From Tetraselmis striata (Eukaryota; Chlorophyta; Chlorodendrophyceae; Chlorodendrales; Chlorodendraceae), in contig VCJN01000051.1 in assembly GCA_006384855.1 (NCBI GenBank), positions 248,001-312,000 on the forward strand: DNA of 64,000 nucleotides. Direction: 5' to 3'. A program made the position numbers and the translations under genes. Below, piece by piece: positions 25,118 to 36,155 of this stretch. Position 1 is the stretch's first letter; every line of letters begins with the position of its first letter. The notes beneath the pieces were generated by a model, which worked only from the letters and a program-made list of their open reading frames with translations, did not search any database and was not told the DNA's origin.

Positions 25118-25687
25118 CGCTACGGGTGACGGGTACGGGTACCGGTCGGCCGGCCGCCCGGCCGCCCGGCCGCCGCCGGTCGGGACCGTCGTCGCCGTTC
25201 GTCAGGTCTACGGGGCGGGGATGGCGCGAATCGCCGAACCCGCCGCGTGGACCGGACCCGGACGCCGGACGTCGTCGTTCGTCCGTCGCCGGAAAAACGC
25301 CGGACGACCGTCGCCCGTCCGCCTCGCCGCCCGTCCGTCGACGGACGCCGGGCCCCGGGTCGGCGGGTCGGCGGACGCGGGGCTGTACAATGTACAGGTA
25401 GCTAGTTAGCGACTTAGCGTCTACTACGAACGATCCTTGCGGCTCTCTGGATTCCTCACTCCTGCAACGGCTCTACTTATAGAACCCTGTATATATTTAT
25501 ATTTAGGTGCTGATGCGCGCGGGTACCAGGTACCTGTACCAGGTAAGGATTTACCAGTACATGTGTACTCGTAGGCAGGACTCGGACGGATACCAGTACC
25601 AGTACCAACTGTACTCCTGGCGTGCGACCCGCCGAGCGTCGCCGCCGCGCCGCCTCGTCCCGCCTGCTACGGGTATTATACTCGTAC
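25118..25687. other. Very GC-rich block followed by GGTACC-type simple repeats
   Basis: 25140-25385 is almost only G and C, built from CCGGCCGCC, CGTCG and CCGTCCGTC words with many short palindromes. 25510-25620 repeats GTACC/CCAGTACC words. Frames here are a consequence of composition. No gene is recognised. Confidence 0.5.
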
Positions 25688-25874
25688 TGATCTAAACTAG
25701 TTTATGGGGTTTCCCTCCTTGACCTAACCGCTTTTTAGCTACAAGTGCTGCTCAGTGGTACGGGAACTAGGCATATGTTGTTGCGCCCTTTTTGGGTGCA
25801 GCACGAGTAGACATAAAAGCAGCCACAACAGCTGAGCCTGCCATCTTCCAGTTTTCGCTGCGTTCCACGCAGCG
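25688..25874 (+). repeat. Family A 5' terminal repeat with end hairpin
   Basis: Starts GATCTAAACTAGTTTATGGG and ends with CGCTGCGTTCCACGCAGCG (25856-25874), an 8-bp perfect stem with a 3-nt loop. The complete unit recurs at 42287-42473. Confidence 0.85.
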
Positions 25875-25987
25875 ATGTAAAAACTGTCTCGTAACCAGTT
25901 GCGAGCAAGGTCACCCCATGTTGTTCAAGACCACACCCGGCTCACCACCCGAGTGTGATATTCTCGTCCGTACGTCCGTGCGTTACC

Positions 25988-26860
25988 ATGCAAGATGGAG
26001 AAGATCCCGTCGCCGAGCCGACGTTGGAGTCGATGAACGCAGATATGAGGGCCCAGTCTTCATTACTCCGAGAGTTGGCTACAGCTGTGGCACAATTGAC
26101 GGCTCATGATCGCGTTGTTGGTGGGGAAGGGGCACATGGCTCCGGCTCCGGGCAGCGCTTCGCGGGACAGCCGACGGGCTTCGGGGGAGCCGCAGAGCGC
26201 CCCGACTTGCTAGAGCTAGCCCAGAGCGGCCGTGTCGGAGCAAACTCCGTGAGTGCCGAGGACGACTACCTCGCGGTGCCAGAGCTACTGCAGAGAGCAG
26301 AGTCAGGTTACGAGGCCGTTCGACCGGTCAGCCGAGTGCCTGGACTTTTCCCCCTGAGCACCGACCTAACGAACGAGTACCTCAAGCAGGACGACCGGCG
26401 TCTGCCGGCCTAGGAGGAGTATTTGTGGATGTCGTGTTTCGGGGCCCACATGGCCGCGCTTTTCGTAGCTCTCGACGAGCTGCTACCTTACGTCCCTGCC
26501 GCTAACCAGGACTTCACCCCCTACCTCGCGAGAGCTCGGAATCACGCCGAGGCCATCGACAAGGCGTTTCGTTTTCGTTTGGCCTTCCTGCGGAGGCTAA
26601 ATGAGATCAAGCGTGTGCACGGTGACCAAGGTGTTTTGGACGTGCTGCGAGCCCAGCATTTTCAGCATGCTTCGGAGCATCTGGGTTCCGCGATTTTTGG
26701 GGACCTCATGAAGGACTACGAGCGTCGTATCTTCGAGGCGACCGTTGCCAGCAGCGCGAAGGCAACCGCTACTGCTCGAGTAGCAGCTGCAGCTGCAGGT
26801 CGCGGGCGTGGGCGAGGACGTGGCGGCTAGCGTGGACGTGGTCGCGAAGGTGAGCACGAG
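25988..26860 (+). pseudogene. Family A ORF1 (Gag-like), copy 1
   Basis: The frame from ATG 25988 reads through two TAG codons (26411-26413 and 26828-26830) that are CAG and GGT-GGA in the intact copy at 39948-40535. The protein has an acidic/Ser-rich start, a helical core with SRVPGLFPLSTDLTNEYLK and FGAHMAALFVALDELL, a segment FRFRLAFLRRLNEIKRVHG, then an Ala-rich linker and an Arg-Gly tail typical of nucleic-acid-binding Gag ends. It is probably a Gag-like particle or nucleic-acid binding protein, by position and composition only. Confidence 0.7.
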
Positions 26861-27179
26861 TGACGGTGTAGGGCGCCTTTCGTCGGAGCTGCTGGAGCTT
26901 TGCGAGGCCACCTTTCGGTGACCGCCGCAAGACGCACCCTTGCAGCGCAACGGCGAGATGAGCGCCCTGTGTCAGGACTTGACCCCCCCACCTTACAGAC
27001 TTCATTTAGACCTTCCTCGGTGCGGCGCTTCTTACAGCTACAGCCGAGTGCGGCTCAACCATCCGCACACCTGCACATGGCGGCTCAACCAACCACCTTC
27101 CTTACCACCTCATCTCTGCGTCCGTTGGTTGTTACACTACGTGTCACAACTGGTTCGCAACGACCAAGTTTCGCGCGGG

Positions 27180-28525
27180 TACGTTGTGCACGAGACAGGC
27201 GCTACGAGCGCGAAGGGCGCGCGGGGCGGCCCTCTTACCTGAACCTAGCCCCGCAAACCCGTACTGAAGCTACTGCAAACCCGTCCAGCAGCTACCGGCC
27301 AACCGCCGGAAACCTAACCGCTGCTGCCGAGTACTTTGCGAACAGTAGTCGTACTGGTGGAACTATGTCGGTAAAACGACGCACGTACGTAATTGACGAC
27401 CCGCAGCTGCCGCTCCGTGGGCTGCGTCACTGCGATCCCGGCTGCAGGATGCGTTCGGCTCGGACGAGCTGGGCCAACGGACGCTCGACCTGCTCTCAAG
27501 CTCCCTCAGTGCTCAGACACTCAAGAGCTACGCCGGCAGACTGTCTCAGTTCGCGGAGTTCTGCCATGACTCTGAGAACATAAGTCCGCTGGAGGCAACT
27601 ACTGCTACTGTCGTTCGGTATGCTGCTTGGATCGGGGAGCGAGGGCACATCGCAGCTAAGTCGCTGCAACCCTACCTGTCCGCAATCAACACGTTCTTCG
27701 AGCTGCACAACCTCGTCCCAATCGCCAAGGACAGTCTACACCTAACTTCAGCAAGGCGTGGGCTGATGCTGCGTCAGCGCCGGCTGGACGCTGCCCCTTT
27801 GCGTGTCCCTCTGGCTGCGGATGTAGCCTACCGCTTCGTCACAAAGGCCGAGATAACTGTGTCTGCTCCTTACCCAGAGTACCACCTCGACTTCCGAGCC
27901 CTCTTGGCCTCGGTTGTCAACTTCATGTTCTTCGCCAAGGGCCTTACTGGCGTCTCCTATCGAGTGCGAGATGTGCATGTCGACACCTACAACATCACCT
28001 TGCAAGTGTACCGCGAGAAGGGTCGCGCTAGCCGACGGGGACCCGACGACCTACGCGTACTTCTCCTTCCGGTGTCCGAGCACCCTCGAGTGGCACGTCT
28101 CTTGCACCACTTCATCGACAACGTCCAATCTGCTCCCCTGGCTGCTGTTGGCTTGGCTACATCAAACTTCTGGGCTGTCACTGCGGCCGAGCAGTCAAAA
28201 CCTTGGACTGCGGCTACAATGTCAGACTGGCTGTCTGCATCCATCAGTCTAGTCAACGCTGCCCCCCCCTGCTGGCACTTCCTGGACTTCACACAGTCTT
28301 CGCAAGGGCGCAGCCTCTGCAGCGAACGCCATCGGAGTGCCATTGTCCCACATTCGCTACCAAGGCGGTTGGGCCACTAACTCTGACGTCGTTCTGGACT
28401 ACATCGACCCCGACGTTCTTCCTTCACCTGGCGCATGGTTCTTCTTTGGACACATCGCCCCCCTACGCCACTTCCAAGTCCAACAGGACTCCGCAACGGT
28501 GGCCTTCCCAGTGCCTCCTTCATGA
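27180..28525 (+). pseudogene. Family A tyrosine recombinase, copy 1
   Basis: An N-terminal core-binding (SAM-like) domain, TLKSYAGRLSQFAEFC to LQPYLSAINTFFELH, is followed by a catalytic domain: FMFFAKGLTGVS (the likely first catalytic Arg position is Lys here), YNITLQVYREKGR, HSLRKGAASAANAIG (H-x-x-R box), YQGGWATNSD and LDYID with the presumed nucleophile Tyr. An extra C in the run at about 28261-28268 shifts the frame just before the H-x-x-R box, and the correct frame resumes to the TGA at 28523-28525. The recombinase would cut and join element ends; this copy is inactive as read. Confidence 0.8.
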
Positions 28526-28604
28526 CTTGGCGCTACCCCTTCTCCGTCAATCCACCGCTCTCTCCGTTCGCTCACGACTGGCAAAACCAGACTCAATTTT
28601 GAAA

Positions 28605-28704
28605 TGATCTAAACTAGTTTATGGGGTTTCCCTCCTTGACCTAACCGCTTTTTAGCTACAAGTGCTGCTCAGTGGTACGGGAACTAGGCATCTGTTGTTG
28701 CGCC
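28605..28704 (+). repeat. Family A 3' direct repeat (partial)
   Basis: Matches the first 100 bp of 25688-25874 almost exactly, then stops at TGTTGTTGCGCC and diverges. Confidence 0.85.
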
Positions 28705-28732
28705 ATATATTAGAGGGGCGGTACCAGTACCT

Positions 28733-28925
28733 GCCGCTTTTAGGCGCCTTGCCGTGTTGATTTTATATTTATGGGGAATTGCCTTTTTTGTAATTCACAC
28801 CAGTACCTGCAGGATGCGGGCCGCTTTTTGGCGGTGGCTTGATGTGTTGATTTTCTAGTACAGTACTACTTTTAGCAACAGGTGGATTTGTTACTGCCCT
28901 TTTTGTAATTCACACCAGTACCTGT
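28733..28925. repeat. Two tandem copies of an about 80-110-bp repeat also found at 39769-39858
   Basis: Each copy has GCCGCTTTTAGGCG-like, TGTGTTGATTTT, CTTTTTGTAATTCACACCAG and TACCTG words. A third copy sits just 5' of family A copy 2. The second copy is expanded by about 35 bp. Confidence 0.8.
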
Positions 28926-28943
28926 AAGGATTACTGTACCAGA

Positions 28944-29137
28944 TTTCAAAGTTGAGTATGATTTTGCCAAAAAGGTCGCGCAGGCTTTTTTACACGGTCA
29001 AGAGCCGAAATTGGCAGGATGGTTTAGCGAAAGCGTGGAGGGAAAACGGAGTCAGGGGGGGCGCTGCGTGGAAAGCAGCGAAAACTGGAAGATGGCAGGC
29101 TCAGCTGTTCTGGCCGCTTTTATGTCTACTCGTGCAG
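28944..29137 (-). repeat. Inverted copy of the family A terminal region
   Basis: Reverse complement of about 42395-42591 nearly throughout, including the AAACTGGAAGATGGCAGGCT segment shared with the 5' repeat. It gives copy 1 inverted ends in addition to direct repeats. Confidence 0.85.
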
Positions 29138-29260
29138 CTATAGTTAAATGAGCTAAGGATTACCGTCCCTGTATCCTCCGCCGCCGCCCAACCTGTCAGG
29201 ACGCCGGTACGACAACTCGCCCTTTCGATCGTCACTTCGAGACGACCGCCGCTGTGCGTC

Positions 29261-32056
29261 ATGATTCGCCCGGCGATCCCTCCGTGGACTTCCTCCGCAG
29301 CGAAGCTGTTGCTTCTGGGGTGCTTTTGTGGCGTATTTGTGGAAGGGCTCAGCGACTTCTTATTGGGGGGACTCCCCGGCAGCGCGCAATCTGTGCCGAA
29401 CCCGGACGGTCCAGGCTGGTGCAGCGATGTCGGACACCGGTCCTGCCAGGGCGGTGGACGGCTCAACCCTTTTGGATCTGACTTTAAATCGCAAGGGCAC
29501 AGGTGGACGACAGAGCTGTGCCGCCGAGACTCGGACGGCGACGGGCTGACCAATGGGGAGGAGGTAATGTTTCGTATCGCCCGAGGTGGTTGCGTGTGCG
29601 AGTAGTGGAGCTACCCGGTTCGTTGACCGGCTTCGAGTGATGCACGAATCGTCTCAATCATCGCTTATCGGGATGGCTGGCGGCATTGCAAGGTCATTCG
29701 TGTGCTGCAAAAGGGCTGTGGAGACTACACTTCTGGCGCCAAGGCGTCGACGTCGTGCGCTCGTTCCGCGACGTGGCGCCTCGCGCCCAGGGGCAGCAAA
29801 ATGGCGTCGGCACTGGGTGGCAAACGAGACGGAACGATAGGTACTCGTAGGGACGAAACGGCGGAGATTAATAACCGACTGCTCGACGGCCGTGGGTCTT
29901 CGCGTCGGCCTGCACGGTGGTGAATGTTGAGACCACACAGCGTCGCTCTGGTTACTTTCTTTGCCGTCATAGGCGCTGGGGAAGCAAACAGAGTGAAGCG
30001 ATGGAGTGTACCTGTAGTGACAACAGCTGCGTGCGGTATCGCGGCACTGACTTTGGTGCGGCTCGTGCGCCTCAGCTGGGCGATCCCTGCTGCACCTGGA
30101 AACCCGGAGCAGATGCGGACCTGTTATTTCAAACTGCGGCGAGCCATCCAGGCTTCCCCCAGTCGGTGCCTTCCGCGGAAGCTCAGGCCACGCTGGATAA
30201 GGTAAACCCCCTCTCACCTCCCCAAGCCACCGACAACACTCTCACAAGCATAAAATTACTGTCACATATGCGCGCCATCTACTGGATATTGTGTCTGGCT
30301 GTAAGCCGTGAACTCGCCATATCTGAACAAATGGTTTTCGAAAGCCCCCCGTTGTTGGTCGCTACCGGTACCTGCACCACGCTAAAGTAGTCGCATCCAA
30401 CACCGGTTAGGAAGGAATATGGACAATCATCCAGCAAGGGTTCACAATGCTGTGGTTTCATCGATCAGATGGATGTGTGTACGTTTGATGGAGGCGTCGA
30501 TGATGTGGTGATGATCTTGCAGTTGCTCCTTCCGTTTGTGCCTAGGTGGACTGCTGCAAGGTCCAGCGGATGCCGAGGCGCGACCATGTGCTCCTCGGGA
30601 GCACAAGCTTCTACAATGAGGGCGAGGATGTGCTGTCCAAAACGATGCTGATGACGCACACATCAGGCACAAGCGAGACGCAATATGTGTATTTCTTTAT
30701 CGATCTGGGCACGACGGACGATGGGTCTCCTTGGGAAGACCCGCTCTACATGGTGGGATGGACGGTCAACTTCGGTCTGGCGGGCTTCGTGCATCACGTG
30801 GTCCTGCACGGCTGCACCGACAAGAAACCCGCCCAAGACCCGCCGCGCTCGGGGGGATACATGCCCTCTGGGCCAACGGCCATGGCTCAGCTCAGGAAAG
30901 GGTGTGGCGCATACATTGCTACTGCCGAGCTAGGGCAGCATGAGTACGCCTTGCCACGTGATGTTGCAACGCCGCTGGGACCCGGGACGCAGATCAGGAG
31001 ACTTCTGGCACAGGTAATTCCAAGATTTGCCTGACTCTCGACCTGCACTGGAGTTGGCACACTTTGGCTTGCGCTGATGTGATGCGTTGCGAGAGGCTGG
31101 CCGAAGATTCCTGACGTATACATCTGGTGGCTTCCCAGGTGCACTACAACAATCCGCAACATACGCCTGGGTTGCTGGACCACACGTCAATCACGGTCCA
31201 CCTCACCAGCGCACCCCGCCCCCACGCTGCGGGTATCTGGCGCCTAGGTGATGGTTTGATGGAGGACAAGGTCATACCTCCTGGTGAGGCTTCGTGGCAC
31301 GTGTCCAGCAGGTGCGCCTGCCCACCCTTGCGGCTGCTATCGAGCCTCCTGGCCTGTTCTGCACCAACCTCGGCAATGTCAGCGTGTTTGGCGTGTTGCC
31401 AACTGTTGAACACGAATCGCCTCAGCGCATGCTCTGCGCTGCCTTACGCCGGCGTAGCACGGCATCACTGGCGCAGCCCTGCACAGGGATGCAGAATCAC
31501 TTGGATTATGCACTGTGCCTCCAGTTGACCTCATCCTTCTTCGGGGATGCCAATTCGCCGCAGGTGCCTGATCCTCACCAGGAATGAGCAAGAGGTCACG
31601 GTGTTTGCACACCGACCGCACATGCACCTTCATGGCAGCCGCTTGTGGTCAGAGAAGATGCACGTGAGTGGGAACCTTCGCTCGGACAGCGCCTGGCAGG
31701 ACGCGGTCTTTGCTGCGCGTAGCGGCAAGTCCCTGGAGAGGCTGGCAGGGACAGACCACTACGACTTCCGCTCGCAAGTGATATCCAACATACACCCACG
31801 GCTCGTCCTCCGCCACGGCGACGTCGTGACCACGACCTGCGTGTTCAATACTACCCACGAGAGGCGCTATGTGCGAGGTGGAACGGGAACTCAGGCGGAG
31901 ATGTGCATGCACTGGTTTTACATATATCCCGAGAGTGCAGTGAAGCTCGTGTGCTCACACGACAAGCGCTTCTCAGGGCGGTGGCCGCAGGAGCTGTCCT
32001 CTGTGGCACAGCATTCGCAGGTGCTGCAAGATCTGATGCGTCCGAGTGGATTGTGA
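29261..32056 (+). CDS. Secreted temptin-domain / copper type II monooxygenase (DBH/PHM-like)
   Basis: Five exons fit with continuous phase: 29261-29563, 30076-30201, 30546-31013, 31139-31311 and 31582-32056, giving about 514 residues. A hydrophobic leader (about residues 14-30) is followed by a temptin-type domain (GHRSCQGG, NPFGSDF, DSDGDGLTNGEELGDPCCTW, SHPG). Then come the two halves of a copper type II ascorbate-dependent monooxygenase: HH at about 226-227 (FVHHVVLHGC), VHYNNP at about 300-305, HMH at about 370-372 and EMCM with the copper Met at about 464. All the expected copper ligands I can check are present, so the enzyme looks intact. The family hydroxylates carbons of small molecules or peptides using two coppers and ascorbate; the substrate here is unknown. 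A secretory location is inferred from the leader and Cys content. The stop is TGA. Confidence 0.9.
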
Positions 32057-34301
32057 TTCAACTGGACTGAAGAATGCGGCAGCGGCTAGGTAGGGGATCC
32101 CAATGCGAAGATTTATCGCAGTCGGATCCTACTACGACGAAGGCAACATTGCCCCAACTAGTCAGAGGTCCTTCAGTGCCTCAGTGATCCTTTGAAGGAC
32201 GATTTCCCAAACTGGCGAACAGTTCAGCATAGGATGTTGCCGCTCATTCAGACACATCCCGCATAAAATCAATTGCAAATCTGATTTGGGAGCTCTGATA
32301 ATATTAACTTTATTTTTAAGGATTAATTATTACTACACCTCTCCATATAAGTATGGGGTTTTTGGATTCAATGGACATGCCCATACGCGGCTTAATTGAG
32401 TCATTGCGGCTGTGTGCGAGTATATGCATCAGGGTCATACGACTTGAAGGAAATGCTTCGATAGCGCAAAAACCCCGATGTTGCCACGCGGGAGCCGCTG
32501 CCATCCCCCCACAACACTGTCATTTAGTCAAAAACAGAGCTTCTGGCGCCTGTGCTTCAAAACCGCAAAATGCGACATCCATGTGCATACATATCCATGA
32601 GACACCACTGCCCCCTACTCGTGTACCTCGTTACCTTTGGTATAAGAGCTATCCACCATGTGTGTAGGGCTTTGACATGAGGTCATTCTGTGAATTAGGC
32701 AAGCCCTATATGTAACGATGCCGCTAGGAGCAAAATGCAGTAAACATGGAAAACATGTTGCTGTGATCGTTGCATGCGGCAGAAGGTTCTTGCCGCCTCC
32801 TGCTGTCCGCAAGGCGAAGCTTTTCTGCAGTAGAGCCTGGCCATCGTGAGCCGAGTGGCGCGGGAATTGCGGAGAGCGAATTATCGTCAACTTGGTTTTT
32901 GGGCCTTGAAATAATCTGATGAAAAATGAATTCTTTGTCCGCGGATAGGATTGACCCTAGTTTTTTAGAAGATGAAAACGTTATTGTAAGGTTATACTGA
33001 TAACTTGTTTGGTCAAGTAAAATGCTGACCTATATTTGATTAGTTTAAATAAAACGAAAAAACGGTACAAAATAACTAGTATTTTACCCGTTCCGTGCAT
33101 TTTAAGGAGTGCATGCTGGTGGCAATAATGCTAGGAAAGCGGGTATCCAGAATGGCGGACATGGGCATCGCTTTTGGAGGGGCATGTGCCAAGTCTGAGT
33201 GTTCTTCACACGAGTTCACCCAACACTACACTGTCACGCCACCGGGTATTAACTAGGGTTTGAAACCCACTTGGCGTAAAGTTCCACGCCTATGTGGTGA
33301 CTACACGACGTCACGGATATCAATTTCGACCTTTTACTTTTAACAATTCGAGCGCCTAATTTAAAACCTCGGACAGCCTTGGTGCTATCACGGGGATTGT
33401 CGCCCTTCTAGCGCAAAACCGTGTAAATTTCAGAGATGCCCCACATGGCAGCACTGCATTGGTGATGATATATCATGCCACATCGTGCACGGGCGCCCGC
33501 CACCATGGCCCCACCACACCCAACAACGCCCCAGCCTCTTTGCTGACATATTTCCTTGCCCATTCATGGCCATCCCAATGTGCAATGTTCCATACATGCA
33601 CGGCGGCAAGTGTGGGACACAACGGGTAAAGCAAGTGGGGGTACTTGAAACGTCTAATGTGGCGCCAGGACGGCCACTCTTGTGGTATGACCCTATAGGG
33701 TCATAGGGTTTAATTCAAACCCTATGATGATAAAGGCTGAACATAACTGTGCGCAACATTCCAGGATCGTACACCATATATTCAGCTACCCTGTCTATCA
33801 TTCTTGAACGGGTTTTCAATCAGATTCAGCGCAAAAGGAGGAGTGGGACGGTATGTTGAGGGGTGTGCATAACAGAGCTTCTATACCCTCGACCTGATGC
33901 AGGAAGGTTTTAAGCCAAATGCATTGACATTTCAGTACCAGCTTGTGTACACGCCGTATCAAACTACTGCTGCTGTCGCAGCATCAGGTCGATGCACAGA
34001 TGCGGTTGGATTGCTGCCAGGGGCGGGGCATCACATGCGCTCATCGTCACAACTGCAGCATCACATAATCATGGAAGTGCCGCACGTCCCCCTCCAACGA
34101 TAAGCAATGAAGAGCGAAAGCGAACCCAGGCACAGGCTCGCCAAAAGCACTCTTTTCATGGTCGGCGGTCATGGTGGGCTAGGTACTACATGAATTCACT
34201 GTCGATCCAGGTTACCAGGCCCAGCACTCCTGCTGCTCAACCTTGTAGATCACATGAGTATGCGGCTAGGCTGTCATTCCCGTGAGGAGAAGCAACCTCA
34301 T
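32057..34301. other. Intergenic between two convergent genes, no gene seen
   Basis: 3' flanks of the monooxygenase (+) and hslU (-). AT-richer patches occur at about 32280-32340 and 32930-33080. A perfect short hairpin TCATAGGGTTT/AAACCCTATGA lies at about 33702-33728. Frames in this stretch show no domains. Confidence 0.5.
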
Positions 34302-36114
34302 TCACAGCACGTACTTGCTCAGGTCCATGCGGCTCATGAGCGGGCCGACTGACTTCTGCACATCCTCCAGATCGATCACCCGCTTGGCCTCTGTGCCGTT
34401 TGCCTTGGCCTCGGCTACAATCTCTGGCGCGGTGAAGGAGATGTCCTCCAGGATGCGCTCAAGAATAGTGTGCAGACGGCGGGCCCCGATGTTGTCCACG
34501 CTCCTGTTCACCTCTTCCGCCACTCGGGAGACTTCGTTCACAGCGGCGTCGGTGAACTCTAGGGTCAGTCCCTCAGTCGCGAGCAGCGCAACCTGCTGCT
34601 TGATCATGCTATTTTGAGGCTCGGTCAGGATGCGGTAGAAGTCCTTGCTGCTGAGGCCCTGTGAATGGAGGCAACACATGCCCGGAGTGGCTGAGCTGCA
34701 GATCCGATTATCCTGGGATTAAACAGGTGACGTCCTAGGATATCCTACGACGAGTATTATCCTGCAAATATCCTATTAGGATATTCTGTCCCGCTCCCGT
34801 ACCATGACAGGATGTCAGATACTTTTGCATTCGATTCGACTTTCGCATTAGCGTGCTAACCGGTTATAATGGTCTTGAGTTAAACTGAATTCATCCTTAG
34901 ACGCAGTTACATTTCGTTGTCCCCTGCGCGAACGACGCGCCGCCGTGTCCGCCGCGCCAGGGCCGCCTTACACGAATGACGGCTGCTCAACGGTATCAAT
35001 CTGTCTCCTGGGAGTCGCCGCCCCCAACCAGTATTGCAGTTGAGCAGCATGTCCTTAGCACCTATTCCATGCGTGTATATGTTCTTTCCTCTAGTAGTCG
35101 CTTCGCGTCCATCATGGGTCGCTCTGTCCCTTGTCAGTTTAACGCTAATCTAGCGGGGGAGAAGGGGAGGGGGGGGGGGGGGGGGGGGGGGCAATGATAT
35201 GGACCCTCTCTGGACGATCGGTAGCATAAATTGGGCGTGCACGGCAATGTGAAACACATCGTCAGCATCAAATCGGTGCGTAACAGCATGCCAACGCGTA
35301 GTGACTAATCCTTATCACTATTTATTGGCGCTGCAAGGACGAGGTCAGGGCGAACCTGATAACAAGCGATGCGGCTTGTAATAGGTAGTGAAGGATATGT
35401 GAGGCAATAAGCCAGCTGTGTGCTGAGCTGTTCACAGCTACTCGAATATGTATACATAGATACATGGACACATACATATACGGGTATACATTTCACATCA
35501 CATCGCCAACACAATAAGCCAGAGGAGCTGGGACACCGCACATGGGCAGAGCGCTGAGCAGACAGCAATAGTACGTGCTGCTCTTGTGCAGGAGAGCAGG
35601 GAGGGGCACCTTGAGCTCCACACGAATGGGCAGCCGCCCCTGCAGCTCCGCCATCATGTCCGACGGCTTGCTGGAGTGGAACGCGCCAGAGCAGATGAAC
35701 AGGATGTGATCGGTCTCCACGTTGCCATGCCTGTGGCAAACACGACGATCAGCGCTCGTACTCCCGAGGCTGGATCGGGCGCAAGCAGGCAAGGCAGGGC
35801 CGCGGCAGCCGGGCAGTTGCGCACTTTGTGGACACAGTGGAGCCCTCAATGATGGGCAGCAGATCCCGCTGCACCCCCTCGCTGCTGGCATCCGACCCAT
35901 AGTTCCGCGACTCGCTGGAGACGACGATCTTGTCGATCTCGTCGATGAACACGATGCCGTCCGCCTCCGTGCTGGCGAGGGCCTCCTTCACCACAGCCTC
36001 CTGGTTGATCAGCCGCTCCGTCTGCGCCTCTTCGATCAGCGGCCGGGCCTCGCTCACCTGCGCGTCCACCCTCGCTGCCACTCAGCCCCCCCCCCCCCCC
36101 CCCCCCCCCAAACC

Positions 36115-36155
<41 letters not shown>

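Larger units (their letters stand above)
25688..29137 (+). mobile_element. Tyrosine-recombinase element, family A copy 1 (ORF1 + YR, no RT)
   Basis: Between a 187-bp 5' repeat (25688-25874) and its 3' partners (direct partial copy 28605-28704; inverted copy 28944-29137) lie a Gag-like ORF1 and a tyrosine recombinase. No reverse transcriptase, RNase H or methyltransferase is present: only about 600 bp separate the two genes. Mixed direct and inverted termini resemble DIRS-order elements, but the coding content does not. Two TAGs in ORF1 and a frameshift in YR make this copy defective. Confidence 0.75.

Noticed and set aside
26411-26830. Reassignment of TAG to an amino acid (TAG replaces CAG in family A ORF1; in-frame TAG at 5645)
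   Set aside because: The propeller/PAN gene ends naturally at TAG 63581-63583 with no coding-like sequence after it, and the affected loci also carry frameshifts. Decay is the simpler explanation.
28733-28925. CRISPR-like array (repeats with spacers)
   Set aside because: Only two or three repeats, unequal spacing, eukaryotic context and no cas genes.
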